Origin: Patiria miniata
Lineage: Eukaryota; Echinodermata; Asteroidea; Valvatida; Asterinidae
Assembly (NCBI RefSeq): GCF_015706575.1
Contig: NW_024037054.1
Location: 992,001 to 1,056,000 of the forward strand
Direction of reading: 5' to 3'
DNA length: 64,000 nt
Shown: piece by piece, positions 45,480-57,235 of the stretch
Layout: every line of letters begins with the position of its first letter
Numbering within the stretch: position 1 is the first letter of the stretch
Position numbers and translations under genes: made by a program
Notes under the pieces: generated by a model
The model's database searches: none
Told to the model about the DNA's origin: nothing
The model's input: the letters and a program-made list of their open reading frames with translations, nothing else

Positions 45480-47400
45480 CGTTTCAAAGTAAACGGTACA
45501 AGAATTTTTCATTTATTATGTAACGTCTGTGAGATATATAATCGTCAAAAAGAAATAAATCAGATGTATCGGACTACCTTCATACGCAATTTTGACCCAT
45601 TCGGACTGATAGTTTTCTCAATATATACAAATGCACCTTTATGATGACGTCACATGCCTAACGATGACGTCATCTTGATAACACTTGTCAATGCACATTT
45701 TTGCATTGTGTTTTTGGTATGTTCCAAGCTTGAAGTCAGTCCAGTGAAAGAAAGTGGTAAATTTTGGAAGCGGAATGAAATTGTAACTATTAAAATCATA
45801 AAAAATCATGCGATAACATCATGGTGACGTCATTTTGGATTTTGCGTAGGAGTACCAATATCTAGCTATCCACCAAGTTTTATGACGATCAGACTTTCTC
45901 TTATATGTGTTTTAAAAAAAATCACATTTTTCATGACGTCATAATGACGTGACACATTTTTTAACCTTTTGTACATATACTGTTACAACTGATAATGTAG
46001 TAACCAACGGATAATGTATCACCAACCGATAATGTCACAATGTAGCAGAAATTGATCGATAGTGTAGTTAATGTTACTACACTATCAGTCAATATTTGTT
46101 ACATTATCGGCTAAGACGGATAATGTAACAACAATCGACTGATAGTGAAGTACATTTTTACTACACTGTCGGTCAATTTCTGTGACATTATCGGTTGGTG
46201 ATACATTATCCGTGGTTACTACATTATCAGTTGTAACATATACCAATTACCTAACAAACATAATATAAAAAAAGAATTTTTAATTTAGCATGTTGGGTTC
46301 GAGAGATATAACGCTTATCTTCAAAACTTCTATAAATCTATATCAAATCACGAAATCTATATCAAATCACAAGATGACGTCATGATGACGTCACCTCAAT
46401 TTTTACCTATGACACATTCTGGCCTACCTACATACCGAGTTTCAACCCAATCGAACTTGCAGTTTTGTAGATATAGGACTTTAAAATGTGCACATTTATG
46501 ATGACATCACATGACCCACTCTGCTATAGGGACTATGCCTATGGTAACTTTGAATGATGTATGACAAAGGTGGCACTGAGAAAAAATGTGTACAAAGTCT
46601 ATGGGATTTAGGCGACAAAACAGATGAAGAAGAAAGAAAAACTAGAGCTGTATGTCTGTTTGAAAACAGAACACAGGGCTTTTTCGCATTTAACAAATGT
46701 TTATGTTTTGTTCGTCCTTTTGCAGTCACTTTTTAGAGTGAAATCATAACAAATGAACTGATGACGTCACTTCAGATTTTGCATACCAGTACCGTTATCT
46801 ACCTACCCACCAAGTTTCATGGCAATCGAACCTTCCCTTATATGTGTTTTAAAAAATTACATTTTTGATGACGTCATGATGACGTCACACATTTTTCAAA
46901 ATTTTCTGCATATACCTATTACCTAACAAACCAAATACAAAAAGAGTTTTGAATTTAGCATGTTGTGTTTGTGAGATATGGCTTGAAGGTCCAAAAATTT
47001 AAAAATTTATATAAAATCACACTATGACGTCATCATGACGTCACCTCATTTTTTATCTATAACACATCCCGGTCTACCCACATACCAAATTTTAACCAAT
47101 CGGACTTACAGTTCTGTAGATATAGGACTTCAAAATATGCACGTTTGTGATGACGTCACGCAATCCACGATGACGTCATCACGACGTCATTCTTCAGCAT
47201 ACATCTTTGCTATAACGACTTTGCATATGTTAACTTTCAATGATGTATGCAAAAGATGAATGCCAAAAGTGGCGTGTAGAAAAATCGTGTACAAAGTCTA
47301 TGGCGTTTTTGCGTGAAACAAAAAGAAGAAAGAAAAAAATCTGAACAAAAACAAAGGCTTTTTTGCAAAATTGTGAAAAAGCCAAAAATGAGAACAAAAA
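45480..47400. repeat. TGACGTCA-family repeats, including a minus-strand Helitron-like end
   Basis: Related to the repeats at 16-18 and 23-25 kb but mostly in reverse orientation. A minus-strand 3' end is visible at 46642-46645 (CTAG), preceded on that strand by a hairpin of the CTGTTTTCAAACAG type. Two paralogous bodies (about 45780-46500 and 46740-47160) share 'ACCTAACAAAC' and 'GAGATAT' blocks. The first is interrupted by the palindromic MITE at 45981-46238. Confidence 0.6.
45981..46238. mobile_element. Palindromic foldback MITE, 258 bp, TATAC duplication
   Basis: The two halves are inverted copies along nearly their whole length: TGTTACAACTGATAATGTAG at the left, and its complement with small changes at the right. 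The interior is built of GATAATGT-type words. The 5 bp repeat TATAC flanks it (45976-45980 and 46239-46243). The paralogous site at about 46910-46935 reads CATATACCTATTACC without the insert, an empty site. The superfamily is not known. Confidence 0.93.
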
Positions 47401-48348
47401 GAAAGGTTTCTCCGCAACTTTGCGAAAAAGCCAATTATTAAAGGACGTTCATGAAGAATTGACTTAGTTGTTAGCTCAGGAAGAAGAAATTTTTGCCGTA
47501 AAACATTTTTCAAATGTCTCGGAAAGAAGTAGTCTGGTCCAGGGTTTAGAAAACACATTTAATCAAGATCCAAAATGGCGACGTCCATAATGACGGACAC
47601 GAGAATGGAAAGGGGCAGTTTCGATGGATAATTCATTATGTTAAAGTCAGCTGCTGGCAAGCTGAGTCCTTATTAGAAGTATCCTGGAACAAGGTTAGAT
47701 ACTGTGTGCAGAGAGCAGTTCATAGTGACGGCCACCAAGCTGAAATAGCTGGAGAAGTACGGGCGAGCGTGGACTTCAGCGAACATTCTTTTATGATGGA
47801 ATTTACTTATTCTGTGACACCAATTGATTGAGGTTTTGTGACTGTCTACTCCAACTTTTCCTATTTTCTGTTATGAATATGTTTGAGTTCGTAAAACTTG
47901 AGGACTATAGCAGTACCAGTAGGAGACTTTTGGAGGATTTTGTATTTCTCAAGATTTTTATGATTTTTAATTTTATTTCAAATCCCAACATTTTGCATTT
48001 TAAACAATAAAATACACATACAAATAAATTAGTCATTCACACCCAAATCAATATGAAATTAGCACAACTCTGATAATCAAAATTTCACTAGATGTTTTTT
48101 TTAATATGTTGCAAGGTTTAAACAGAGTCAATACATTCATTGATGCTACATTTAAATGTCTAAAATGGCTGCATTTGCCAATAAGAATATTAGGTTCAGA
48201 TGTTAAAAATTGCGCAGAACCTAGTCCTTAACCAGGTGATTTACAGAAACAGAACTGGCATTTTTACCTGTATGTCCAAAAACTCATGCTCTTTGATAAA
48301 TTTCACTTCAGCTGTGAGGCCCTGTACAAAATATTCATAATACACATG
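47401..48348. other. Intron 3 sequence, no gene recognised
   Basis: AT-rich, with short A-rich and T-rich runs. No repeats or domains that I can support. Confidence 0.45.
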
Positions 48349-49192
48349 CAGTGCGTGAAATTACAGTCGGACATCGGACATTTTCCGACCACTTTCATGG
48401 TTTGTCCATGGAGGAAGGAATTTCCGACCAAATGCAGATGTGCTCGGACAAAATGTCCGAGCGATTTATGTATTCTTTGTGGAGTTGTCTTTTTCAGAAG
48501 TATGAAATAAACGGTTGCACTCAAAAGTATTTTGTTGTTTTACTTTATTTCCGATGATCCGGTCTGTAATACTTACCGTACGCTGAGCGGCTGCTAACTA
48601 CATGTACGTGTTGTCTTATATTCACGCAATAGATGCAACGCGTTTACACCCCAATACATGTAATGAGAATTTAGCAAGATCAAAGTACGTTGTGTTGCGC
48701 GGTATGCTTTAAGTGCGTGATTGTTACTAAATTCTCACAACGTGGCTTACTACAGAAACGAGCGCGTGAATGCCCGGCGCTTGTCATTGCAACTACATAT
48801 TGTGTATTATGGATACGTACGTACGTACGTAAACATACATACTGTACATGTACACACGTGTATGTACCGTCCACGTGTTTGAACATGGAGGAAGGAATTC
48901 CTTCCTCCATGGTTTGAAGTATAGTAAACGCGGCCTTTTGAAAGTTCGTCTCGCAAGGTTTCACAGTGTAATTTACTTGGAAAAAGGAGCATTTCAAGTT
49001 TTCAATCATGAAGAGAGCACTATGTAGGTATGTTTTAACTAGTCCTCGACTGTTGATAACCTATTTGTTTGCTCATGTGACCTTCAAATTTGGAACGCTA
49101 AATGGCAGATCAAAACTTGACAATGGCAGAACACTTTTGATTGTGCTCGGACATTTTGTCTGACCACTTTTTTTGTCTAATTTCACGCACTG
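48349..49192. mobile_element. TIR DNA element of 844 bp
   Basis: Ends are perfect inverted repeats CAGTGCGTGAAATTA, flanked by CACATG on both sides (48343-48348 and 49193-49198). Subterminal GGACATTTT/AAAATGTCC words repeat in inverse order, and CTCGGACAAAATGTCCGAG (near 48450) is itself a hairpin. A perfect 28 bp palindrome centred on GAATTC lies at about 48885-48912. No transposase is seen. The superfamily is uncertain. Confidence 0.75.
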
Positions 49193-50348
49193 CACATGTA
49201 TGACAGAGAACAGGTGCTTGGTGAATTTTTTTTTCTTCATCCATTGTTCTGAACCAAAAATATGGACCACATAATGTTGAAGTAGAGAGCATTTTGTGAT
49301 GCATGCAGACATTTGAATAGTTAAAAAAATAAGTACATGTACCTTTATAATTAGATGAGACATGTTTAATTCATCGTTTATACCACACACAAAAAATCAA
49401 GGAATGAGCAATATGTATAATTTGGAAATAATTATCTCTCCATGGATATATTTATTTCTACAGGAAAAACTGAACATGCTGCATAGAACATGTAAATTGA
49501 GAGGAAACATTAATCAAAGGCTTAAAAATATTCAATACTTTTTGTCCGGCTGTTTTCTTATTTCAGTGTTTAATAATAACTTGAAAGTGCCCAAAAGAAA
49601 TGGAAAAAGGATTACTGGCCTCACCAGAATCTTTTATAACTGTAAAACTTGTAATAACTAATTTTGGAATGTTATTTGATTGTTGAAGGGCCTACATATG
49701 ATGTTCCAACCTGTGTGAATTTTCAACCGACCCTTTTCAATTCATTTTCTGATGCTTTGAAATAATTTCAAATTTGCTGTAGCACAACATGTGCCTGCTT
49801 TGTGCCACCAACTCTCCCCCCCCCATGATGTGGTTTGCGGATGGGTTCCCCCCCCCTTCCCCCTTTCCATTTTTTAAAGAATAGTGCACAAACCTTAAAA
49901 ACAGCTGACCCCATGTACTTGCCTGGGGGGAGGGGGCTTCACAATTACTTGTTTGCGGATTTCACAAATAATTGATACCCTCCCCCCCCCCCCCTCAGGA
50001 CGGCGATCCGTATCCACCTAAGTGCCCCCCCCCCCCCATCAAATGCTGGTGCCCCCCCTGTGCCCCCCCAGACTGAAAAGTCTGGTGACGCCACTGCAGT
50101 CAAGGTGCAGGCTCAAGATATTCCTTTAGATCCTTTAAAGTTTATGTCTGTCCCTTCAAAAGTTCAAAATGTAAATCCTGTTGTCCTCCATTATGCTGGG
50201 GTATGAGTTCCATCGGCGTGTTACATGAACAATACTGCAATTGTGGCTTGTTCCTGCATGATGAGATACAAATAATGGGGGGGGGGGGAAATGGTTAACA
50301 GTTAATAATTTATTTCAATTATCAGGATGGTTTGAAGCCAACATAATA
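49193..50348. other. Intron sequence with C-rich tracts
   Basis: C-runs occur at about 49816, 49850, 49983 and 50028. The end of this C-rich block, 'GTGACGCCACTG' near 50085-50096, looks like the right terminus of a hAT-type MITE, but a left terminus was not found. Confidence 0.4.
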
Positions 50349-50675
50349 TCAATTCTCTCTCCCTTTATCAGCTTGTACGAACGACTTCTATCTGGCATGT
50401 ACTACTCATACCTCATATGTATGACACGTCGTAATTACGACATATCTCGTATGTATGATTAATATGTCGTACGTAAGACTTATATCTAATACGTACAAAA
50501 TACAAGTCGTACGTACGAAATACAAGTGGTACGTATGAAATGCAAGTCGTACTAATGACATGTATGTCGTACGTCTGAGATATAAGTCGTACGTATGAGA
50601 TATAAGTCGTACGTATGAGATATAAGTCATTCGTACGGTTATAAGTCATGCGTACGAGACTTGAAGGGAGATAGA
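50349..50675. repeat. Minisatellite of about 20 bp units inside short inverted ends
   Basis: About ten units of the type 'CGTACGTATGAGATATAAGT' lie between about 50400 and 50660. Flanking sequence 'ATTCTCTCTCCCTTTATCAG' (about 50352) matches the reverse complement of 'GACTTGAAGGGAGATAGAAT' at the right, with a few differences, so the array may be carried by a small TIR element. Because 20 is not a multiple of three, different units are read in different frames as TY-rich peptides. Confidence 0.75.
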
Positions 50676-51076
50676 ATATGTTTTCACTATGTTCCTAGTA
50701 CAGCCCGGTAGAAACTTTGCCAGTGAAATTATCTTATTTTTCCCTGGCACCCAAACCCTCAGTGACCGACAGTTTGCAAAACTCCACTAGAAAAACAAGG
50801 GAAAGAATTCCATACATGGTAATCACTATAATTTTTCACCCTGCAATGACCTATCAGCCATTACAAAGCTATAACATGTCCTAAAAAGTCAAATTTAGCA
50901 GGGAAAATATTACTGAGAAAACGTTTAGAATTTTTCAGACCAGTCTCAAAGGGTTTGTGCACAGGCACAGGGTGTCAAGTGATGTCCAGATATGGAATCT
51001 TTCCAAAACGAGCGTCATTAAAATAATCCATGCAATCAACAACACAACTTCTCCCCTGCCAACCCCCACCCCTCTC

Positions 51077-51107
<31 letters not shown>

Positions 51108-51450
51108 TCATAAATTATTTTCTTGTATGTGTAAATAGCGTACCGTGCCTCTGATTCCCCTCAGATGCTTCCTTGAAATAAAAGTACAGCTGCATGGTGC
51201 GCATCAACAGGTTGGTCCATAACCGTGACGACTTCAACAGGCCTGAAATGTACGTTGTACGTAAAAATCCATACAAAAATGCACCTCATAGTAACCCCAC
51301 TACCCCGATAAATTCTATCTCTGAGGTGTAGTGGTTCCAAAGGTTTTTACTGCAATTGTGTTGGGAAACAATCTAAGAACCCCGCTCGCATTCCACATTG
51401 TTGAATGCTACCAATACTTGGGTGTACTTTCGTAACATTCTTTCAAACAG

Positions 51451-52270
51451 CGTAAAGCATCAGATGAACTGGTGGGACGTGCTACACCTTTCCTGGCTCT
51501 TCTGCTCGACCAGTTTTGTGTAAAGCACATCCAGAACATTGCCAACCGCAAAGACTGGGAAGCCTTCGATAATCGGGCTAATGCGTATTCCCCCCGCTTT
51601 CCCCCGACAGATTTCGAAGGCTACTTGACAGTGCCACAAGTTCCGGACTCTGCCAAAAATAAGTTGGCCGCAGACGGAAGTGCATCTAGTTCATCTTGCA
51701 ATCTGTTTGCCGATCCTATCAGGAACAAACTGGAGACTGTTCTCCAGAAAGACGACTATGCCTTCAGATTTGGAATGCGAGCTACGTCCTTCAAGCTCCA
51801 ACTGTCCGAATATCTTGTCAGGGGCTGCGAGGGCGAAACCACAATTCCTGTCCTTTCGGTGCTTAGACGACTCTCTTCAGCTATCCCTGGAGCAGTTCAC
51901 ACGCATCTCAACTTTGACAACTTCCTACCGCCAAGGCAACATTCTAGAGGCCCTTTTCCTCGCATCGGAAGGAGCCAAGAAACGCCTAGGATCTCTCCCT
52001 CTCACTGGACTGGACCTTTTTGCCGGCAAATTCCAAGAGGCAATGGAGGTCGAAGCAAAACGCATCGAGGCAATGATTAATCTCCTCAAGTCAACATCGA
52101 AGTCTGGTCCGGACCAGCCGAAGGCTTGTAAGCCCAAGCCTTACCAACCACTTGCTGTTTGCCCTGCAAAATCTTTTCGAACCAGGGCCTTTCGTGGTCG
52201 TACCTCCACCCAATCAAACACACGAACTACGACACGCCCGTCGAACCAGCGCCGGGGCCAACCCTACCGC
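51451..52270 (+). pseudogene. DIRS-type Gag-like ORF1, frameshifted, cut by a hAT MITE
   Basis: The frame reads RKASDELVGRATPFLALLLD and NRKDWEAFDNRANAYSPRFP. After a frame change near 51840 it continues with LTTSYRQGNILEALFLASEG and EAMEVEAKRIEAMINLLKS. The tail is Lys/Arg/Thr-rich and ends at the MITE insertion point. It lies in the right place for DIRS ORF1, directly before the RT. The family call rests mainly on this position and on the DIRS-like RT. Confidence 0.6.
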
Positions 52271-52537
52271 CAAGGGCGGATCCAGGGGGGGGGGCCAAAG
52301 GGGGCCATGGCCCCCCCCCCAAAAAAAACGAAACAATTTTTTTTTTTTTTTAATGTGACATCGCAATAAAGGCAGGCAATGAGTACACCAGCATCTTTTC
52401 CTCAAAAAAATTTGGTTAAAGTGGTCAGAAATTGCCTCAGATCGCACCACAGAGCATCTAGAATCCAAAAAAAAATTGGGGGGGACCCCTCCAAAATTTT
52501 GGCCCCCTCCAAAAATTGTGTTCTGGATCCGCCCTTG
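52271..52537. mobile_element. hAT-type MITE, 267 bp, inserted in the DIRS element
   Basis: Perfect 15 bp ends CAAGGGCGGATCCAG and CTGGATCCGCCCTTG are flanked by the 8 bp repeat CCTACCGC (52263-52270 and 52538-52545). The interior matches the MITE at 4193-4507 through poly-G, poly-C and the 'GGCAGGCAATGAGTACACCA' block. It is a precise example of nested insertion. Confidence 0.95.
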
Positions 52538-52839
52538 CCTACCGCTCCAGTGGCCAGTCACACAAGCCATCGGCCTCCCGGTTCACCAAGGGTTGGTGTC
52601 GTTGACTTTCCAGAGCTTCAGTGGCCCTCCCCCCCATACACAGACCCATTGGCGTCCGCCTTCAAGCTTTTACAGGGTCCTGGTCCCAGGCTGTCTCCGA
52701 TCGGTGGGTGCTTCAAACGATCGAGTTCGGTTATATTCTAGAGTTTAAAAGCACCCCCCCCCCCATCGGACACCATAATTTCGTCAAAGGTTTCATCCGA
52801 GCCGGCCAAGTGCCTAGTCTTGGAAACTAAAATCAAGTC

Positions 52840-53930
52840 CCTCACGAAAACGCAGTTCGTATAGTTCCACCTGGAAGAGGACTGTCTAGTTTCCTGTCAA
52901 CTGTTTGCCTAACACCCAAAGGGAACACAGGCACGTGGCGACCGATCTTGAACCTGAAACCGCTCAACAGACTTGTCTGCCCCAAATGTTTCCATATGGA
53001 TTCTCTCCAAACAATCCTTGACTCGATTCCAACTCCGTCATGGGCTACATCCCTCGATCTGAAAGACGCCTACCTACATGTACCCATTCATCCACAGCAT
53101 GATAAATTCCTACGTTTTCAATACAAGGGAATAACGTATGAATTCACAGCACTCACGTTTGGCCTGTCTTAACTTCCCCACAAGTCTTCATGAGAATTGT
53201 GAAGTCTGTCGGGGCAGCTCTGCACAGAAACTCAATCTGCACATGCTCAATCTCAAAACACACACGGCTTTCCCAACGGACATACAAATACAAAATCTCC
53301 AACTGTTCCTCCAGGAGACATCAGCCCCAGCAGCAGCATGTTTGAAAATACTAGGGCTTATGGTAAGCATGGTGGATCTCGTTCCACATTGTCGACTCCA
53401 CATGCATCCTATCCAGCTCCACCTCCTTGCACATTACCGCCCGAAGCTTCACTCCATCCATCGCATGGTTCCGGTCGCTTCCTTGCTCCATCCACATCTC
53501 CAGTGGTGGACAGACCTACAAAATATTGCATGTGGAACGATTTTCCCAAAAGCACAACTGACGAAAATCATCTCCACGGATGCATCCCTTCTTGGTTGGG
53601 GTGCCACACTTCACCCGTGCCAAATTGCAGGGAAGTGGGACCCACATCAAGAAAATCCAGTGTCCTCGAGATGCAGGCAGCAGCCAACGTTCTCCGACAT
53701 TTCCGTCAACTTATCCAAGGCCACCATGTCCTCATCAAATGCGACAATACCACAGTGTTGGCATACATCAACCGTGAACGAGGCACACGGTCAGCCCAAC
53801 TCTGCCTTCTCTGCCTCCTCGTGTAGGACTTACTCCATTGGTGGCGGGATTCCAACATAATGCTAACAGCCACACACATCCCGTGCATTGACAACACTGT
53901 AGCCGACGCCCTCTCCAGGGGAAGGATTCG
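52840..53930 (+). pseudogene. DIRS-type reverse transcriptase and RNase H, deleted
   Basis: The RT part carries LNLKPLNRL, WATSLDLKDAYLHVPIHP and YEFTALTFGLS, a form typical of DIRS retrotransposons. The segment that should hold the YxDD active site is missing, and the reading jumps in several frames. The RNase H part carries STDASLLGWGATLHP, LEMQAAANVLRHF, IKCDNTTVLAYINRERGTRS and HIPCIDNTVADALSRGRIR. The whole is non-functional. Confidence 0.88.
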
Positions 53931-55050
53931 GTAAACAGAATGGACGCTGAAGCCTGGAGTCATAGATCTTCTTGAATATCGATCGCCCACACATAGACCT
54001 GTGTGCAACAAGAGCCAACAACCAGCTACCATTATTTTTGCTCAAGACACCCGATCGACAGGCATGGCACACTGATGCTCTGTTGATCCCATGGATGGGA
54101 ATGTTTGCATACGCCTTTCCTCCAATATCCCCGATGGAACGGGAACACTGCAGAATCCTCCTCGTGGCCCCGTTTTGGCCCCAGCAACCGTGGTTTTCAA
54201 GACTGGTCAACCTGTCAGTCTACAATCCACTAGTCCTCCCACATTGTCCGGACATTCTGTTCCAACAGAGTTTGAACATAATTCACCCAGCTCCCCAGGA
54301 TCTTAAACCTGACATGCTGGATATTGTCCAACGATCATTCCCAACGACTGGCCTTTTGGCAGAAGCTGCCACATTTGCGGCACAGAGTCGGAGACTATCT
54401 ACCCAGAAAGTCTACAACAGCTGACTTCGACATTTTTATAGATGGTGCAGACAGAAAGCTACTGATTTGGTCAATTTTTCTTGTAACCGATGTTGGTGAC
54501 TTTCTCATCTACCTGTTTAACTCTGGCCTCTCGGTACCAACAATAAAGAACTACCGATCAGCCATTGCAGCCATCCACAGAGGTTTTCCAGGCGGCTCGT
54601 CAATTTCCAATAACCATGCCTTGGGTCACATCCTCTGAGGGATGTTCAGCTCCAGGCCCCGTATGTGGAAACTTCTTCACTCCTGTGACCTACTGCAGGT
54701 ACTGAGGAAGCTTTCACACCCTCCATATGAACCTATAGGACAGGCATCTCTCCTCAACTTTGTCAGTCAAATTCACTTTCCTGCTAGCAGGCGCCACATC
54801 GGGATGCCGGTTCCCACACTTTATTCAAATCCATATATCTATTTCGTGATAACCTTGTGGAGAAATCACCTAAAGAAATTGCTCTGTGGAGACGTATACA
54901 ATCTTTTGTTCCCTATTATGCACATGTCTCCACATGGTACCGTGTACCACATCATGTGCATACACGTACGTGTAGATGAAATGACTGACATGAAATTGAA
55001 CAATTGTTTATCTAAATTTTTGCATCAATTCCGCCGAAGTTTGACTTAAT
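53931..55050 (+). pseudogene. DIRS post-RT region with tyrosine-recombinase N-terminal part
   Basis: Segments with HIDLCATRANNQLP (about 53990) and then GLSVPTIKNYRSAIAAIHRG (near 54525-54585) resemble the core-binding part of DIRS tyrosine recombinases. In DIRS elements this enzyme replaces a DDE integrase. The catalytic R, HxxR and Y motifs were not found, so the gene is truncated or replaced downstream. Confidence 0.65.
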
Positions 55051-55107
55051 GGCAGTTTACTGTATTATAAATTTCTTCTGGCTGAGGCATGCACACACAA
55101 AAACCTG

Positions 55108-55280
55108 TAGTCTACTTCATTCACTTACCCAAATAGCTACTACATATGCATATTTATTCAGCCGACAGGCTCAAACGCTAAAAGATTTAATCAACCACCG
55201 AGTGCCCTCTCGGGGCCTACCCATTATGCTACCTCATGAATCCGCCATTATACTTCCTCTTTTTTCTTAGCGACGGCATT
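55108..55280 (+). repeat. DIRS-type terminal repeat, copy a
   Basis: Begins TAGTCTACTTCATTCACTTA and ends with the CGACGGCAT block. It recurs nearly unchanged at 63012-63185 and, inverted, within 56293-56564. The arrangement of repeats in both orientations is typical of DIRS termini. Confidence 0.75.
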
Positions 55281-56317
55281 GTGCAGAAGCAAATATTTTT
55301 GCTCTCGCCTCTTGACGAGTTTTTGTACGATTTTCGCTTTAAGAGTTTCTGTTTTATAGAATTTATCAACCAAGTGAGTTGTGTAGAATCTGTAGAGTTT
55401 GGTTTGAGTTCAGTAGTTCTCATTTGGAGTGATTTTGGAGTCATTTTGCTTTCGTTTTTCTTGCACGTAGCGTAGCAGGTTTTTCAGCCTTTGTCTGACA
55501 CCACGTGCGGCGGGCCAGGTCGGCACCGCGGGACTAGCCCAGTGCCGGGTAGGCATCGTGGGTTCTCCCTTTGGGATCAAGTGCAATCCCCTTTTAGCCG
55601 AGTCGGCTTTCCTGAGTTATTTTATTATTTCTGTTGTACAGTTATCTAATAATAATATTTCTTTGTCAAAAAAAAAAATCCAGGGGAGACAGTGCGTCGT
55701 ATATCCCCGGAGAGAAAGTGCGGTTATTCTCCACAAGGTCTGCTAGTCGCCCCACACGTGGGGCCCCTGTTCCGGAAGTCAGACTTTCGGCCGTTCAGGG
55801 GACTAGCGAAACGTTTCGAAGAATACAGCGGTTTCGGCTGTTCCCTGTTCTCCGTTCATTTCCCCTAAGCTCGCGGTGAGCTAGGGCCTAGCGAGACCCT
55901 AGCATTTGTAATTATTGTATACGAAAAAACGAGATAGCAGTGAGTCCCCTTGCAGGGACATCGCCGTAGTCGGTAACGGTCATCCCGTGTTTACGCGTTT
56001 TGACCGGCACCAAACATACGTCCTACGGTATGGAACACCGTGAGGATACCGGGGATAAAACTCCCCGTGTAACCACGGCCCCCCAGGCGACCAGCCGTAA
56101 GGGTCCCGCGGTTAAAAAGGCCGCATCAAAGGCCACCAGCGGTCCCAAGGGCAAGACCCAAAAAGGGACCACTAGTCGCTCGATCACGCCACTGGTCTCC
56201 GGACCATCGGCGTCACCTAGCAACCCGGCGTCGATTTACCGTGGTTTCACGGGAATTTCTTCGCCTCGTCCCCCCGGTCTGCTGGCTCCAGCAAGTGTGG
56301 GACGAGTCTACGAGTGA
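55281..56317 (+). pseudogene. 5' part of another DIRS-like element with the start of an ORF1
   Basis: The copy a terminal repeat is followed by a GC-rich leader. An ATG at 56030 (an alternative at 56000) begins a basic, Ala/Thr/Lys-rich peptide (APQATSRKGPAVKKAASKAT) ending at 56317. The frame is cut off where the next inverted repeat begins at 56293. It may be the missing N-terminal end of the ORF1 seen at 51451, belonging to a different copy. No known domain is visible. Confidence 0.4.
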
Positions 56318-56564
56318 TACTTACCCAAATAGCTTCCCGCCCTCCTCCCCACTCTCGGCTCGCGTTACGATGGTTTTTCACCTTTAGTGCGCGAGAAAAA
56401 AGAGGAAGTATAATGGCGGATTCATGACGTAGCATAATGGGTATGCCCCGAGAGGGCGCTCGTTGGTTGATTAAATCTTTTAACGTTTGAGCCTGTCGGC
56501 TGAATAAATATGCATATGTAGTAGCTATTTGGGTAAGTATCACTCGTAGACTCGTCCCACACTT
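56293..56564. repeat. DIRS-terminal unit with 42 bp inverted ends
   Basis: The ends AAGTGTGGGACGAGTCTACG and their complement are perfect over about 42 bp. The interior is the copy a terminal repeat in minus orientation. The same unit begins again at 63889 and runs off the window. It may be a solo inverted terminus or a small mobilised derivative. Confidence 0.8.
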
Positions 56565-56857
56565 CTGTGGGGGGGGGGAGTTTATTTTTGTCTGCTTATA
56601 GAGAAAGAAATTTTACGAATTCAAAATGTTGACTGGTGTACCGAAAACCAGCACCAAACAAAAGGTGCATTGTTCACAAACACGGAGCTGTTTCGGTAGT
56701 TGAAAATGGTAATTGTATCAGTATGTATGCAGTCCCATGCCCAAATTCTATTTTTATCACATTCCTATACAAAATATGTATACTTTTCTAGTAACTGTTT
56801 ACCTAAAGTGGTGGGGAAAAAGTCACTTACTATGATATCCAATTGATTTTTCCACAG
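56565..56857. other. End of intron 3
   Basis: A G-run near 56570-56578, then AT-rich low-copy sequence. The acceptor TTTTTCCACAG ends at 56857. Confidence 0.6.
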
Positions 56858-57043
56858 GTTTTCAGATGCTATTGTTCTCTTCAAAAACGATGAAATTCTC
56901 CGTCAAACAGTAGGAGTCAGTGTCACAAAACCAAGAAAAATTCCACAAGAGACATCTTTAGCGGACATGAATACTTACATTAGTGACTGCCTAGCTGGTG
57001 TGTTTCTTCCACTTAAGACTTGTGAAAAGAAGAAAGAAAACAG
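56858..57043 (+). CDS. Divergent tubulin (delta/zeta class, probably zeta), exon 4 of 5 seen
   Basis: This 186 bp exon encodes FSDAIVLFKNDEILRQTVG, then SLADMNTYISDCLAGVFLPL and the basic end KTCEKKKEN. FKNDEILR is the counterpart of the DNEAL-type segment in other tubulins, which contacts the guanine base. The D-x-N--I stretch then matches the next helix, and F-LP follows as in delta tubulin. The exon begins by completing the Arg codon of exon 27054-27195 and ends two bases into the next codon. The donor is AG|GTATGT. It is separated from the previous exon by 29.7 kb of mobile-element DNA. Confidence 0.92.
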
Positions 57044-57235
57044 GTATGTGTGCAACACTGATAATGTATGTTAATGTCACATCAAATAGAAATATTCCAT
57101 GCAATGTGGACATTTAAAAAAAATGCTTCCTTCAATATAAAATATGCCCTAATGAAAATCAAACACAAAAGGTACCGGTATATGAACTTATTGTACCGTA
57201 TAGATGTGTTTGTTACGCATGTTGTTCCCAAGCAC

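Noticed and set aside
50380..50660. CRISPR-like spaced repeat
   Set aside because: Units of about 20 bp follow one another without unique spacers, and the host is a eukaryote.
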